Source: Chondrus crispus
Taxonomy: Eukaryota; Rhodophyta; Florideophyceae; Gigartinales; Gigartinaceae
Reading direction: 5' to 3'
Assembly: GCF_000350225.1 (NCBI RefSeq)
Contig: NW_005178587.1
Location: forward strand, 1-64,000
Length of the DNA stretch: 64,000 nt
Shown here: in pieces, positions 54,048-64,000 of the stretch
How positions within the stretch are numbered: position 1 is the first letter of the stretch
Layout of the letters: each line of letters begins with the position of its first letter
Notes under the pieces: model-generated
Databases searched by the model: none
The model's input: the letters and a program-made list of their open reading frames with translations, nothing else
Told to the model about the DNA's origin: nothing
Program-made: the position numbers and the translations under genes

Positions 54048-56760
54048 CTACTTATAACTGCCACTTCCTCCTCGCAAAAGAGAAGTTGTAGAAATAGATG
54101 TACCTCTACTTCTCGGCTTAGAATTTCTCGGAGAGTGTGGGATGCCAGTACATGTCGCTCGCAAATTTCTCATCTCTAAACATGTGGATAGGAACTGCCG
54201 CTCATCAGAAAGGATATTCATCTGTACCAGGGATGGCGCGCTGAATTCCGGCACACCATTACAGAACTGGGGAAGGTGCGCCGACATTTCTTCCATCAAA
54301 AGTCTGAAATACTGTACGCTGTCTTCAGGCGGGCAGATCCATCTATCTGTACTCTCAAGACATGCACAAGCGCGAAGAAATTTTACGGAGCTGTGATTTG
54401 TGCCAACGGCTGAGGGGAGCCCCAAGTCGTTTTCGAGTCTCGCTTCCGAAGAACTACATTGCCTTCAACCGCCTCTTGTGTGTAGACATCATGTTCTCGA
54501 AGGGGAAAGCAGTACTGCATTGTGTGGACAGGGAGACTAATTTTAATGCCGTCTCGTTACTGTCTGATCAGACTGTCGATATGGCGTGGAAGGCCTACCA
54601 AACTATGTTGTGATTGCCTTACGTTGGGCACCCTAAGCACATGTATGCTGACCATGGTCTTCATGTCAAGTCTCGACGATAGAAGGGACTCTACTATCTT
54701 GAAAGCATAGAACTGAATCTCTCTGGAGGTGAGGGACATAACTCGCTTGGTGAAGGTGAAAGATATAATTCTTATTTACGGCTGATATTTAAGAAATTCT
54801 AAACGGAGTTCCCGAATCTCGATGAAAAATATGTTTTGCATCTCGCTGTGAAAACTTTCAATGATACAGCGGGACCAAATGGGTTATTGACCCCCTTGCT
54901 CGTATTTGGTATCCTTCCCCGTGCATTTGTCGTTCCGATTGACCTACAGCCAGAAAAGGAACGCATGGAGGCAGTGAGGAGTGCCTGTAATGAAAGGGGG
55001 AAAACCATATCTCATCGTCGCCATTCTACAGCATTGAATTCTAATACACCTGCAGCTACATCTTCTGATGTTTCTATCGGATCTGAAGTTATTTTTCATC
55101 GAGCGGCACCGGTCTGGAAATGAGAGGGGCCGTATCCCGTGACGGCGTGTTTGAAAGTATGGTTTTACAGACATCAAAGAACGGATAAGGAAACTTTTTG
55201 GACGACAGAGTGAAGCTATGCATAAAGGATAGCGCTATCCTTTCAACGCGCGTTGACCAGACCGAGGACAGAGCTGTCGAGGAAAACGACATTGACGTAA
55301 CAAATGAAGGATTTTCTAAAACTCTTGAGGAGTTGAACCAGGGCTCCGCAAGGATGTTGGTTATTTAAAATCAGTAGTGCAGGAACCAATCGACAACTGG
55401 GATTCTTCACCCCGGATGTTGCAGTGCATGTAACAAAGATATGAAGTGCGAGTGACACTGCCGCCGACTCCGAGACATGCCGTCATGCAACATTTGCCGA
55501 AGTCGAAGGGCTGGTAGGCAAAAAATGGACGTTAGTGGAGCGGGAGGACTTACCTAGGGATGTGAGCATTCTTGGTGGACGCTTTGTGTTAACGTCGAAG
55601 GAATATCGATCACACAATGAAACCGCCGAAGGCTCGATATGTTGCTCAAAGTAATCTTAACAAGGACAAAGAGTTCCTTGTGCACAACACTACGAACCTT
55701 CGTCAACAACCGATTCGAGTCATTCTGTCTTTCACCGCAGTTAAAAAGTGCCGGGTGTCTAGTCATGATACGAAACAAGCATACCTACAAAGTGACGAGG
55801 AGCTCAATCGGCAGATATACGTCGACCCAAAGAGGAAGGACACAGATTTCTTCATGATCTTTGCTGATGAAGTACTCGAATTGAATAAGCCCCTGTACAA
55901 AAATGGCGATGGTGGAGATTACTGGGAAGCAACTGTCAACAGGCATATTAAAGAGGATATGAAGATGACTCCGAAGTGGAGTGATCCGTCCCTCTGCATT
56001 ACCATCCTTCGTCAGGGCTCCGGCCAAGAATCACGAAGGGATGAAGCTGTAGGGAGCATGGATGTGTACGTGGATGAAATGTTGTTGGCAAGTAACTTGA
56101 AGTTTCAAGAGCTGACTGGGTCGACACTTCAGACGTTCGAGGCATGTCACGTGCACGTGAAAGAGCATTGGACAACTTCCTTTTTTGGGCGTGCAATCAA
56201 GACAGTTGAAACTAGTCTGTTTCAAGTTAGTCAACAGGATTATATTCGAAACATTGGATTTGTTCCCACCGATGCGACATTCGACCAGTACCGCACTCTT
56301 CGAGCTGAAACAGCTTGGACAACGCACACTCGTCCCGATGTGAATTGTTGCGTGAATCGTGAGGCTCAAGTGGTATCAGAGCCGTCTGGAAATGTTATGG
56401 TAGTCCGTGTCAAGTTCCTAAACGGTGTTATCAAGAGGTGAAAGTCAACACTGGGGCTTAGAATCAAATACGGCAAACTGGACGAGAGTACGGTGCATCT
56501 CAGCGTATATACTGACCTATCCTTCGCGATTAATGACGATCTTACCTCACAACTAGGAATTATGGTTATTGCTTGCGACAAGGACGACAATTGCCATGTA
56601 TTGGATTTTGCGAGGAAGAATTGAAAGCAAGTAGTGCGCTCTATTTATGGTGGCGAAGTCTATGCTTTCACTGAGGGTTTCGACTCTGCCTACATGATTA
56701 GGCGCGTGCCTTGTGCAGATGTATGGAAATTTATACCGCTGCAAAGGCCTACAGACTCAA
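54048..56760 (+). mobile_element. Ty1/copia-type pol fossil
   Basis: Integrase-like (54362-54613), connecting, reverse transcriptase (55617-56441: KARYVAQSN then KKCRVSSHDTKQAYLQSDEE and RQIYVDPK) and RNase H (56460-56760: YTDLSFA) parts follow in order on the plus strand. Broken at many positions; old. No full LTR pair assigned. Confidence 0.72.
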
Positions 56761-57488
56761 ACTATATGGTACATATGGTGACAAAGGAGTCATGAACGTC
56801 CGAAAGTGCGCTGATGAGTACTATTGATGCAGCACGTGAAGCATAAAACGCAAAATATCAATTGTCGGTTTAGGTCCTTCTAAAAAGAACCCTGCTGACA
56901 GATTAACGGGGGCTAATTTCTGTAAGGCCCTTGGTCAATTCTTCGTACCAGCATGAACAAGATCCCTTCTCAGCAATGGATAATTAAGACGGCATCTAGT
57001 TCGTCTTTTTGAGTCACTGGAGTTTTGATGATCAGTTGAAGTTGGTGATAGAATTATAATCTCACCGAAGCATTGATATCCCATATCTTAATCTTTTGCT
57101 CCCCGTGACTGCTTCGCAAGTGACAGAATTACCTATACGGTGTTCCTTTGTTGGTATGCACCTTTTAGTGAATATTTTATCTTCGATTTTGAGCAAGACG
57201 ATGGTGTCCCCACGATGTGTTTTGGAGTCCTAAATGTTTCTTGGATTAGTATAAAAGGAGCACCCGTCAAATCCCAGTAGCAGAAAGGAAGGGTAGTGCA
57301 GAAGAAGAAACAGTCAACACCTCGTACCGTCAAGCTCCGTATGTCGGAAGAATTAGTAAAGAGGTACCAATCGTCCGTATCTATATTTCCTTTAATTTTA
57401 GAGAACTTGCAACTTTTCTCGAAGTAACTGTACTCTAGAATCACGATGGAACGCGTCCGGAACTGCATGCAAACGTTCAGGGTATTGG
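56761..57488. other. Unassigned flank of copia fossil
   Basis: Short frames only; nothing recognised. Confidence 0.3.
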
Positions 57489-57760
57489 CGCAGCTTTTTA
57501 TATTTTTACATTTTACTTTCGTCCATTATGTCTGGAATTTAGGCGCCACCGATGTATCTAGATGCAGCCTTGCCGCTATCATACAGCTGTGCGGCTATCA
57601 TACAGCGGTGCCGCTGTCTATGTCCGGAATTTAGGGGCCACCGCTGTATGATAGCGGCACGGCTGTATGATAGCGGCACCGCTGTATCTAGATACATCGG
57701 TGGCGGCAAAATTCCAGACATAATCGACGAAAGTGAAAACTAAAAATATAAAAACCTGCG
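57489..57760 (+). mobile_element. MITE with about 125-bp inverted repeats
   Basis: Left arm starts CGCAGCTTTTTATATTTTTA and right arm ends TAAAAATATAAAAACCTGCG. Both arms contain CTTTCGTCSATTATGTCTGG and tandem copies of GCYGCTATCATACAGCNGTG. The arms are about 90% identical by eye. No coding capacity. Likely a non-autonomous DNA transposon of unknown family. Confidence 0.8.
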
Positions 57761-57767
57761 TATTGCT

Positions 57768-57787
57768 GGACAGAGCTAGCTCTGTCC
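57768..57787 (+). repeat. 20-bp perfect palindrome
   Basis: GGACAGAGCTAGCTCTGTCC just outside the MITE. Confidence 0.9.
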
Positions 57788-58847
57788 GGCTATGCCAGTT
57801 TTGGTATGGTGTTTTATAATTTTTCCACCACTGTATGTTCTTGTCATAGGTATGTCAGACTCGAGCGGAAGCTGAGGCTCAGTTTCCCTGAACGCGCGCA
57901 GCAGATGGAGCGGAACGGAGGTGACCGAGCGAGGCGAAGAGAGAGGCCTCAAAGCCACTGGGGTCTTCTCTTATGAATGCGTGAGTAGCCCCGGATTTCA
58001 AGTCCCTTGAATTTCCCCCTGATTTAAGTGCCCGGTAAAATTGCCGCTAATATTTTGTGACCGGCGGCGTGCCGCCGCGAATACTTCCAGTCGCTTAAGG
58101 CTAGCGCTGTCACCGCCCTACAGTACCCGCGGATACACCCCCGTCGGGTCACGTTCGACGGCGGCCGGCTCGACGCGCACGCCGGCGGCGAAGTAAATCC
58201 GCTGGGAACGGGGCCCGACTCCCTGCAATACCCCAGTCAGCGACTTCTTCTTATGCAACGGGTGCTCCGATACGAAGTTATCCGCTTCATCCTTTCCCTA
58301 GGAGCGCCTCCCTTGCTCCACATTCTACACTCCACTGGGGTTGCTCTCCCTTCTCGCGCTGCTGCGCATTTCTGGCTCTGCGCGACGCACCACAGACCCT
58401 CCGCTTTTCCTTCCCGCTGCTTTGCTCGCTGATCTCCGTCTTCTGCTTCAATCACCGCTGCATCTCGCGTCCGTTGTCGAGCTTCTACTCTGACCGAAAC
58501 CGATACAAGAGCCTGTAGGCCACGGTACGGAGGGGTGGAAGCGAGGCCATTGATGGAAGGCCCACGGCGCATTTCCGTCAAAGGTAAGCGGGTGCCTCTA
58601 ATGGATGTGGAGACGGATGACAAGAGTTGCCTCATGGTTGCACGCGTTAAGAGTTGCCACGTGCCACCACGAGAAGCCTCGGAGGTTGAACGGGCGGACA
58701 ATGCGGACTTGATAAGGTGCTAGAGATTGCTGCGGTCCGTCTTAAACGAGATGTGGGAATGGTTGAACGTGCGTTCTAGTCGGGAATATTCCGAAAGACA
58801 ACTGGAGGATGTTTGCATCCTCAGTCATTCGGGCTCGAGGGACATGG
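57788..58847. other. Unassigned region
   Basis: GC-rich frames (58237-58701 minus, 154 codons) lack motifs and are probably incidental. Confidence 0.3.
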
Positions 58848-58920
58848 AGCCGCATGCTGACGATACAGATTACATGTATTCTGTATCGTCAGCATGCGGC
58901 TAAGAATTGTGCACAATTCT
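58848..58920 (+). repeat. 22-bp perfect inverted repeat plus palindrome
   Basis: Arms AGCCGCATGCTGACGATACA + GA (58848-58869 and 58880-58901) around a ten-base loop. They are followed by the perfect palindrome AGAATTGTGCACAATTCT (58903-58920). Confidence 0.92.
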
Positions 58921-61900
58921 TCGCCTTCTCTTCCCGTTTGGTCATGACAAACGGTTTGTAAAACGGCGATACCATGCGTTTGCGGACGACCGTGGAGTTC
59001 ATCAGTCCTTCTGACCAATCAACGTTTACACCATGAAGTCCCACCGGGCAGAGCAGACTTTGGACCAGATGACGAAGTTGTTGCAGCGAAATTGATATCG
59101 ACCTGGAAGTCCACCAGAGTCTCCATGGGATGGGTATCAGAATGGAAGTGGTGTACGATACGCTCGCGCAGGCTCGGTACGTGGATAATTTGCACCTCGC
59201 TGATGAGGAGTAGATGACAATTAAACTGGATCCGCTTCACCTTGTCGAACATGCAAGGTTCCTGCACTCCATTGAGCATGACATTGTTCACCTTTCTGGA
59301 CATCTACAAGTTCCTCTTCGTCAATGCGTCCGCAAGCTTCAGTTTGCCAGCAATCCACTTCATCATAGCGATATCTCCATTTTCGAAGCAGTCTCGCATT
59401 CGTGCTACTGTACCTTCGTGAAGAGTTTTCACTGTTTAATATAAGCCGTGCGGGTCATCTGTAAGGACAAACGGCAGCGGTATGTCGGATCCGTACAATC
59501 CTTTGAGGCTCTTGACCAATAGCGATCCACGGTTCGTCGATGTCGCTGCGGCAAGTATGTCAGCTCCAATTGAAGAAAAAGCCACAAGAGATTGCTTGCC
59601 ACTTTGCCAATACAGGACATGGTACACACCGGCACCCACTGCAGGAAGTTATATCCTGGAGAGCTATGCAGTCTGCTCATATGAATTGGAGCCAAGACTG
59701 GCATCGGATAGCACGAATAGGATGGGTCATTGTCTAGTATCGGGGGAGTGCAGTACTTCAGCTGGCGAGCCAAACCCCTCAGTTCGTTAAGAATCTTACT
59801 GCCGTTGATCAAGTCTGAGACTCTTCGGTTCCTTACCGCTTGCTGGAGATAGCTTTGTGCAAAAGAACCTGCGCGAGGACACCATGACCAAGAAATTGAT
59901 CCTGCCAGGACAAGGTGCGCATTGAGTCCTTCCGGGGTGGCTCTTTCGTGGAACTGCTTTTCTGTTCCGGAGACAGCGGTGGACACTCAGTTTCCTCTAT
60001 GTGCTCTTTTATGTAAATGTGAACTGTACCATCATTACGTTGTGGTATGTGGAGGCGGTTGAAGATTAGAGGGCGGTCAACGACGTACCGGCCAACTTCA
60101 AATCGGTTTGCAAGCGCGGCATGGAAGTCGTTGACTTCACGTCGTGAACAGAATACGACACAATCATCCACGACCTCGCAAATAGCCAGAGCAATATTTC
60201 CTCCCTCGCCGAAATTCATGAAGAGTTGCGGAATGCCAGGGATTGGTACAATGCCTTGCCCATACAACTAACTTTCTACTGTCAGCTGCCAGAGTCTTGC
60301 AGCCTCTACGATACCATAGGCTGGCTTGAGATGTCGCCATAGAACCCTACGGGCCGCTGAACCTTTTGGGCGGTCGAACATAGATGTCTCGAGAAAGTTA
60401 AGCTCCCTGCAGGTACGCACCCTTAATATCGATCGTGGCTATGACCATGTTCAAGACGAGAATTGTGCAGTTGCGTAATCCGTCTGGACGCTCTCGTTAT
60501 CTCTTTCGCAGCTTCTGGGAGGCAACATTCCATACTTTCGGTGGAGTTTGTTCTCTTCCCCGTCGGTCTTCACTTGGAAGAAATGATGCGATGAATTAAT
60601 GTTCGAACCTCTAGGGATGGAACTCAAGCTGATTTATTCAAAGGCACCGTCGTAGTTTTAGTCTCCTCATCAGGTATGAATTTGTTAAGAAGCCATCGGG
60701 GCACGAACTGCAGTTGAAATTCCGACACGCTTTTGTCTCCGATGAGCCCTTTAACTCGACGCAGAACGTCTTGCTCCATGGTCTGAAGTTCAAACGGCAG
60801 CTCCAGCGGAGGCTTAACTCTCACCTCACCAATGTCTTTCTCGGGACTATGTGGGTCAAACAGTTTGTTGGGGGTCCCCTGTTGCCTCGCCGGATCGGAC
60901 GGATTGCAATTTTTCTGTAGGGGTCTCACTAGATTGACTGAACTTGAAGACTTTTTAGTATTTGCGAAGAAGACAGACTCTTCTTCGAAGTACCTTGCGA
61001 CGTCTACATCAGCCAGTACTGTTGAATCCTCTTCTTCTTTTCTGAACTCAGGAATGTAGTCGTGTTGAGGAGGGTGGATTTCATTTGCTTCATCCCACGG
61101 GAAGCTTTCTGGGAGAGCATCCTCGGTTGGCAAACCTTGATTGTGGGACTCCGTGTTGTCTGTTTGATGCTGGCTGATCGCTGCCGCGGTGTCATCCGTG
61201 TTGGAGACGGCATACGACCTTGGAAAACGTAACTAATCTGGTTCAGATCCAACAGCGAGGGTGACCGTGGAGCTACGCGCACATCTTCATACGTCACTCG
61301 AATTGGTCTACCATGGTGTTCCTGGTTATTTGATATAATAACGATGTGCGTTTCCATTCCACGTACATATCCAGTTTCCCATTTGCCAAATTTGACGTTG
61401 CGCTTGAAGTATATATGCGATAAGGCCACGTCGAAGGTCTTCGGGAAGTAAGGTTTTAGGTAAACTGCCCTTGTCAAGCATCAAGGCGGCCCGACAGGCA
61501 AGTTGCTCTTCACGGGCAGCGATGATTTGGTCGAACAGAAAACTTCCAGCCATGGAAGGCGTATAGCCCCTAGAAAGTTCACAGCTGCTCATTCTCTTGC
61601 TATGGTACAGTGGGTTGCTCACATATGTGGCACGGGAGAGAACGTCGAACTTCTCCACTTCCAGGTTGCGTGTCAGCATGAAAACTGTGCATCTTAGGTC
61701 GTCCTTTGGGCTATCAACCGGACCACCGTATTCTTACTCTCAACCACCCTAAGCTTTTTGTGTCTTCGAGCAGGACGTGGTTGCCACTTGACACCTGCGT
61801 ACTGCGAAAAGCTCTTGAAAACGGAGTTAAGAAACTCGGGGTCAGATGATACAACAACCAGGGGACCGTGTACATCACACCACTCGTTATCAAAAGCAGG

Positions 61901-62716
61901 GGATGCTTTGTCCATTTCTCGTGTCTTCATAAGCGACGTAACAGAAAACCCGGTGCGTACGTCGAAAATGTGAAGTATAGGCTGATGGCCCAGCTCTGTG
62001 ATATACATATAGTCTAGTGGAACGTGGTCGTTGAAAGATGTGAGAAGCATTCCGAAGGAGAGCTCCGAGTTGGAGGGTCTCCCGGTACTCTTGCGAGACG
62101 TACATTTCGATGCAACTGTGGTGGGAGCTTGTCTAAGAACTGAGGAGAGAATGGATCCTCGTTTGCACAACTCGAGCATATATTGAAGAGGCAAGTGGGA
62201 AGAGCCATGAAGTTAAAGTACAAACCTCTTTGCCACCTTCCCGTCCATAAACGTGGCTCTTCCGAAAGGATGTGCCATTTAGTTTCACATGAGGAGCGCA
62301 AAGATGCGAAGTCCGTTTCGAAAGACGAAGTCTTTGAGGGTACCACGAACAACTACGTTCCCTTAGCGTATTTATCTGTCGGGGAGATTTGTTCACTATA
62401 CGTCTGAAGCACGACCCCTTTCTGCGAGAGGCCGCACACTCCAGGTGGTATAATAAAGGAGTTCTGGGGTTCGAGCAATATTAACTTGTGGAGCACTTCC
62501 CTGCCGAGAAGGAGAAAGACATTTCCCTTTGTGGCGTGAAACGGAGTTGTTATGGTTGTACCGTACATGTTGGTAACAGGCATATCCCATGTAGCAACAA
62601 CAATCTCGGCTTCGTTACACTCCATTCTATTGCCATGATAGAATGGTTTGCAGTCTAGTGAACGAATGGTTATCTTGATTCCCATTTTCACGCAGAGTGT
62701 AGCCGCGGGTTAGATG
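58921..62716 (-). mobile_element. Ty1/copia-type retrotransposon fossil, minus strand
   Basis: In minus-strand order are protease-like (near 62690-62360), integrase (62194-61694, with SNSELSFGMLLTSFNDHVPL and DVRTGFSVTSLMKT), connecting, reverse transcriptase (about 61130-59830, NFGEGGNIALAICEVVDDCV) and RNase H (about 59500-59020) parts. Broken at many positions; old. Its 5' side is interrupted by the CACTA copy 2, which inserted after 62716. Confidence 0.68.
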
Positions 62717-62753
62717 CACTACGGGGTCACTTACTCCGAAATCAATAAATATT
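62717..62753 (+). repeat. CACTA terminal end of copy 2
   Basis: CACTACGGGGTCACTTACTC + CGAAATCAATAAATATT; identical to the end of copy 1 read on the minus strand. Confidence 0.9.
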
Positions 62754-63345
62754 ATTATTCCGGAGCAAGCATTTTATTGAGCGCATATTTCGAGAGAAAA
62801 TATTCATCCAGAAACGGGCTTTGTTACCCTCAATCTACCTATTCATTGCTGGGCAGCGCTTTTGTGTTCTAAAAAATGAGATGGAGAACATCGTTCTCTT
62901 GCACGCATCATTTGTCAAATACAATGACAACTCATTGCCGCAGCGTTCCGCAGCAGTGATCGTGCCTGCATTTTAAGTTTTCGTTCTGGAAGCGCTTTGC
63001 CATCACAACAATGACAATGCATACCCGCGCGCATGAGAATGCATACGGGATTACTTCTGATTTTACCCACTCAGTTGTATCTAAACTTTAATCCAACCAT
63101 AGCAAGGGCACTTCGCGATCTCCTCGCCAGGGCGTAAGCACCAGTACTACTCTTATTGAGTTTCAGGCTCCGTCAGGGCTTCCTGAAATTGAATATTGGC
63201 CCTCCGAGCTTACTACGCCGGATCGCATCGCTCTACTGCGTGGAATACAGTGCCTTGCGACATCGCACTGTTTACGGGTTCCATCTCCGCCTGGTTGCAA
63301 TCATGAAACCCGTAAGTACCGGAGAAAGAAATTGAGGTTAAATGG

Positions 63346-63606
63346 TTGCTCGACTTTTGTATCGGGAAAGGGCGCAGAAAGTGTCAGAATATATCGAAAA
63401 CGATATGGTGGAAAGCTCGAGTCACGAATATTGAGCTTGTCAACGGCGCTGTTTTAGGCTATTTATGTTACGAAGAGGGACACGGAATTGTTGAAACAAA
63501 AATGCACGCTCGTTTCATGGGGCGCAAGCTGTCACATATAGGCAAAGAGTGTCAGAACATGGCCCGTCAGGCATGGCGGAGCCGCCAAAAGAATCCACTT
63601 GCATAG
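63346..63606 (+). pseudogene. ORF B piece of CACTA copy 2
   Basis: 86 codons identical to 24560-24820 in copy 1 (FCIGKGRRKCQNISKTIWWK, MHARFMGRKLSHIGKECQNM). The Cys and basic residues suggest nucleic-acid contact (inference). The start and end of the full gene are not established. Confidence 0.6.
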
Positions 63607-64000
63607 GAGAGCGATTGCGAATCCGTCTCCGTAACAGTCGAGGAAGGTTCCCTCTCGGATCCCTACTTTACACCCAATACGAACGAATCGTCCTACCATG
63701 TGATTCATGACACCTCCCAAAAATCCCGAGGATGTAGATGCCCAATACAGCACACTGGTGCCAGAATTGCCAATTTGGAACTTAAGGTGGACGAGTTACA
63801 GAGGCTTGTGAGTGCGCAGAGCGCAATTTACTCTCGAATAATTGGGAATGAAAGTGAAAGCGAGCGCATTTCTGAACGTGTTTTCAGCTACTTGAGACAC
63901 AAAATGGTCCATCGCTGTCATAAACCTTTCATTCCCGTGCGCACGATCCGCTATTTCTGATGTTAAGAGAGGCAATGGGCGTTTTGTTGGCATGTGCTTT

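Larger units (their letters stand above)
62717..64000 (-). mobile_element. CACTA (EnSpm-type) DNA transposon, copy 2, partial
   Basis: Starts with CACTACGGGGTCACTTACTC and is nearly identical, in reverse, to 24164-25447 (1284 bases each). It contains the same ORF B piece (63346-63606, 86 codons identical to copy 1). It runs out of the window on the right. It sits inside the minus-strand copia fossil, so it is younger than that element. Confidence 0.9.

Noticed and set aside
58237-58701. 154-codon minus-strand frame
   Set aside because: Arg/Ser/Ala-rich composition in GC-rich sequence without motif or leader.
1-64000. CRISPR arrays or bacterial operons
   Set aside because: No regularly spaced repeats; gene types and intron are eukaryotic.
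1-64000. tRNA genes
   Set aside because: No segment with both A and B boxes and a cloverleaf was found by eye; a tRNA scan would be needed to exclude them.

Overview
This is a nuclear window from a compact-gene eukaryote. It has intron-poor host genes with long pyrimidine-rich leaders, one short 5'-proximal intron (VDAC), a lone 5S rRNA gene, and dense nests of old LTR retrotransposons and DNA transposons. This mix resembles multicellular red algae (a florideophyte such as Chondrus), but that assignment is inference, not read from a species marker. No bacterial operon, CRISPR array or tRNA was seen. One 396-base run of N (10887-11282) is an assembly gap beside a poly-C tract. Layout. 1-13.6 kb is the host gene part: 5S rRNA (-), mitochondrial porin VDAC (two exons), a LIM-domain-binding/SEUSS-type transcriptional co-regulator, a small unidentified gene, a PRA1-family membrane protein (-) and a TPR protein. 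14.4-16.4 kb holds a broken C-terminal piece of an N-acetylglucosaminyltransferase I (GnT-I/MGAT1) gene near one of two copies of a 52-base direct repeat. 16.7-25.4 kb is a CACTA-type DNA transposon with a decayed transposase and one or two accessory genes. A second copy of its end, in inverted orientation, closes the window (62717-64000). 26.1-28.4 kb is a decayed PIF/Harbinger element. 28.9-32.9 kb carries two pogo-like remnants, one with recognisable terminal inverted repeats that sits exactly at the end of a 140-aa reading frame. 35.36-39.54 kb is a piggyBac-like element. 40.2-42.6 kb is a decayed Crypton-like tyrosine recombinase. 43.6-46 kb has several near-perfect hairpins and a second fragment of the piggyBac-like gene. 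46.5-62.7 kb is a nest of fossil LTR retrotransposons (Ty3/gypsy and Ty1/copia) with a solo LTR, an LTR-gag element, a 270-base MITE and more hairpins. The most unusual object is the piggyBac-like element. Its DDE transposase region (D..D..D with piggyBac-like spacing) is followed, before the usual cysteine-rich C-terminal finger, by a complete YqaJ/lambda-exonuclease-type PD-(D/E)XK nuclease signature. The element is bracketed by an inverted repeat and by four copies of a perfect 18-base palindrome. A transposase, nuclease and zinc finger in one polypeptide would be a distinctive transposition machine. The host genes show no joint pathway. They are housekeeping or regulatory genes scattered between transposon nests.
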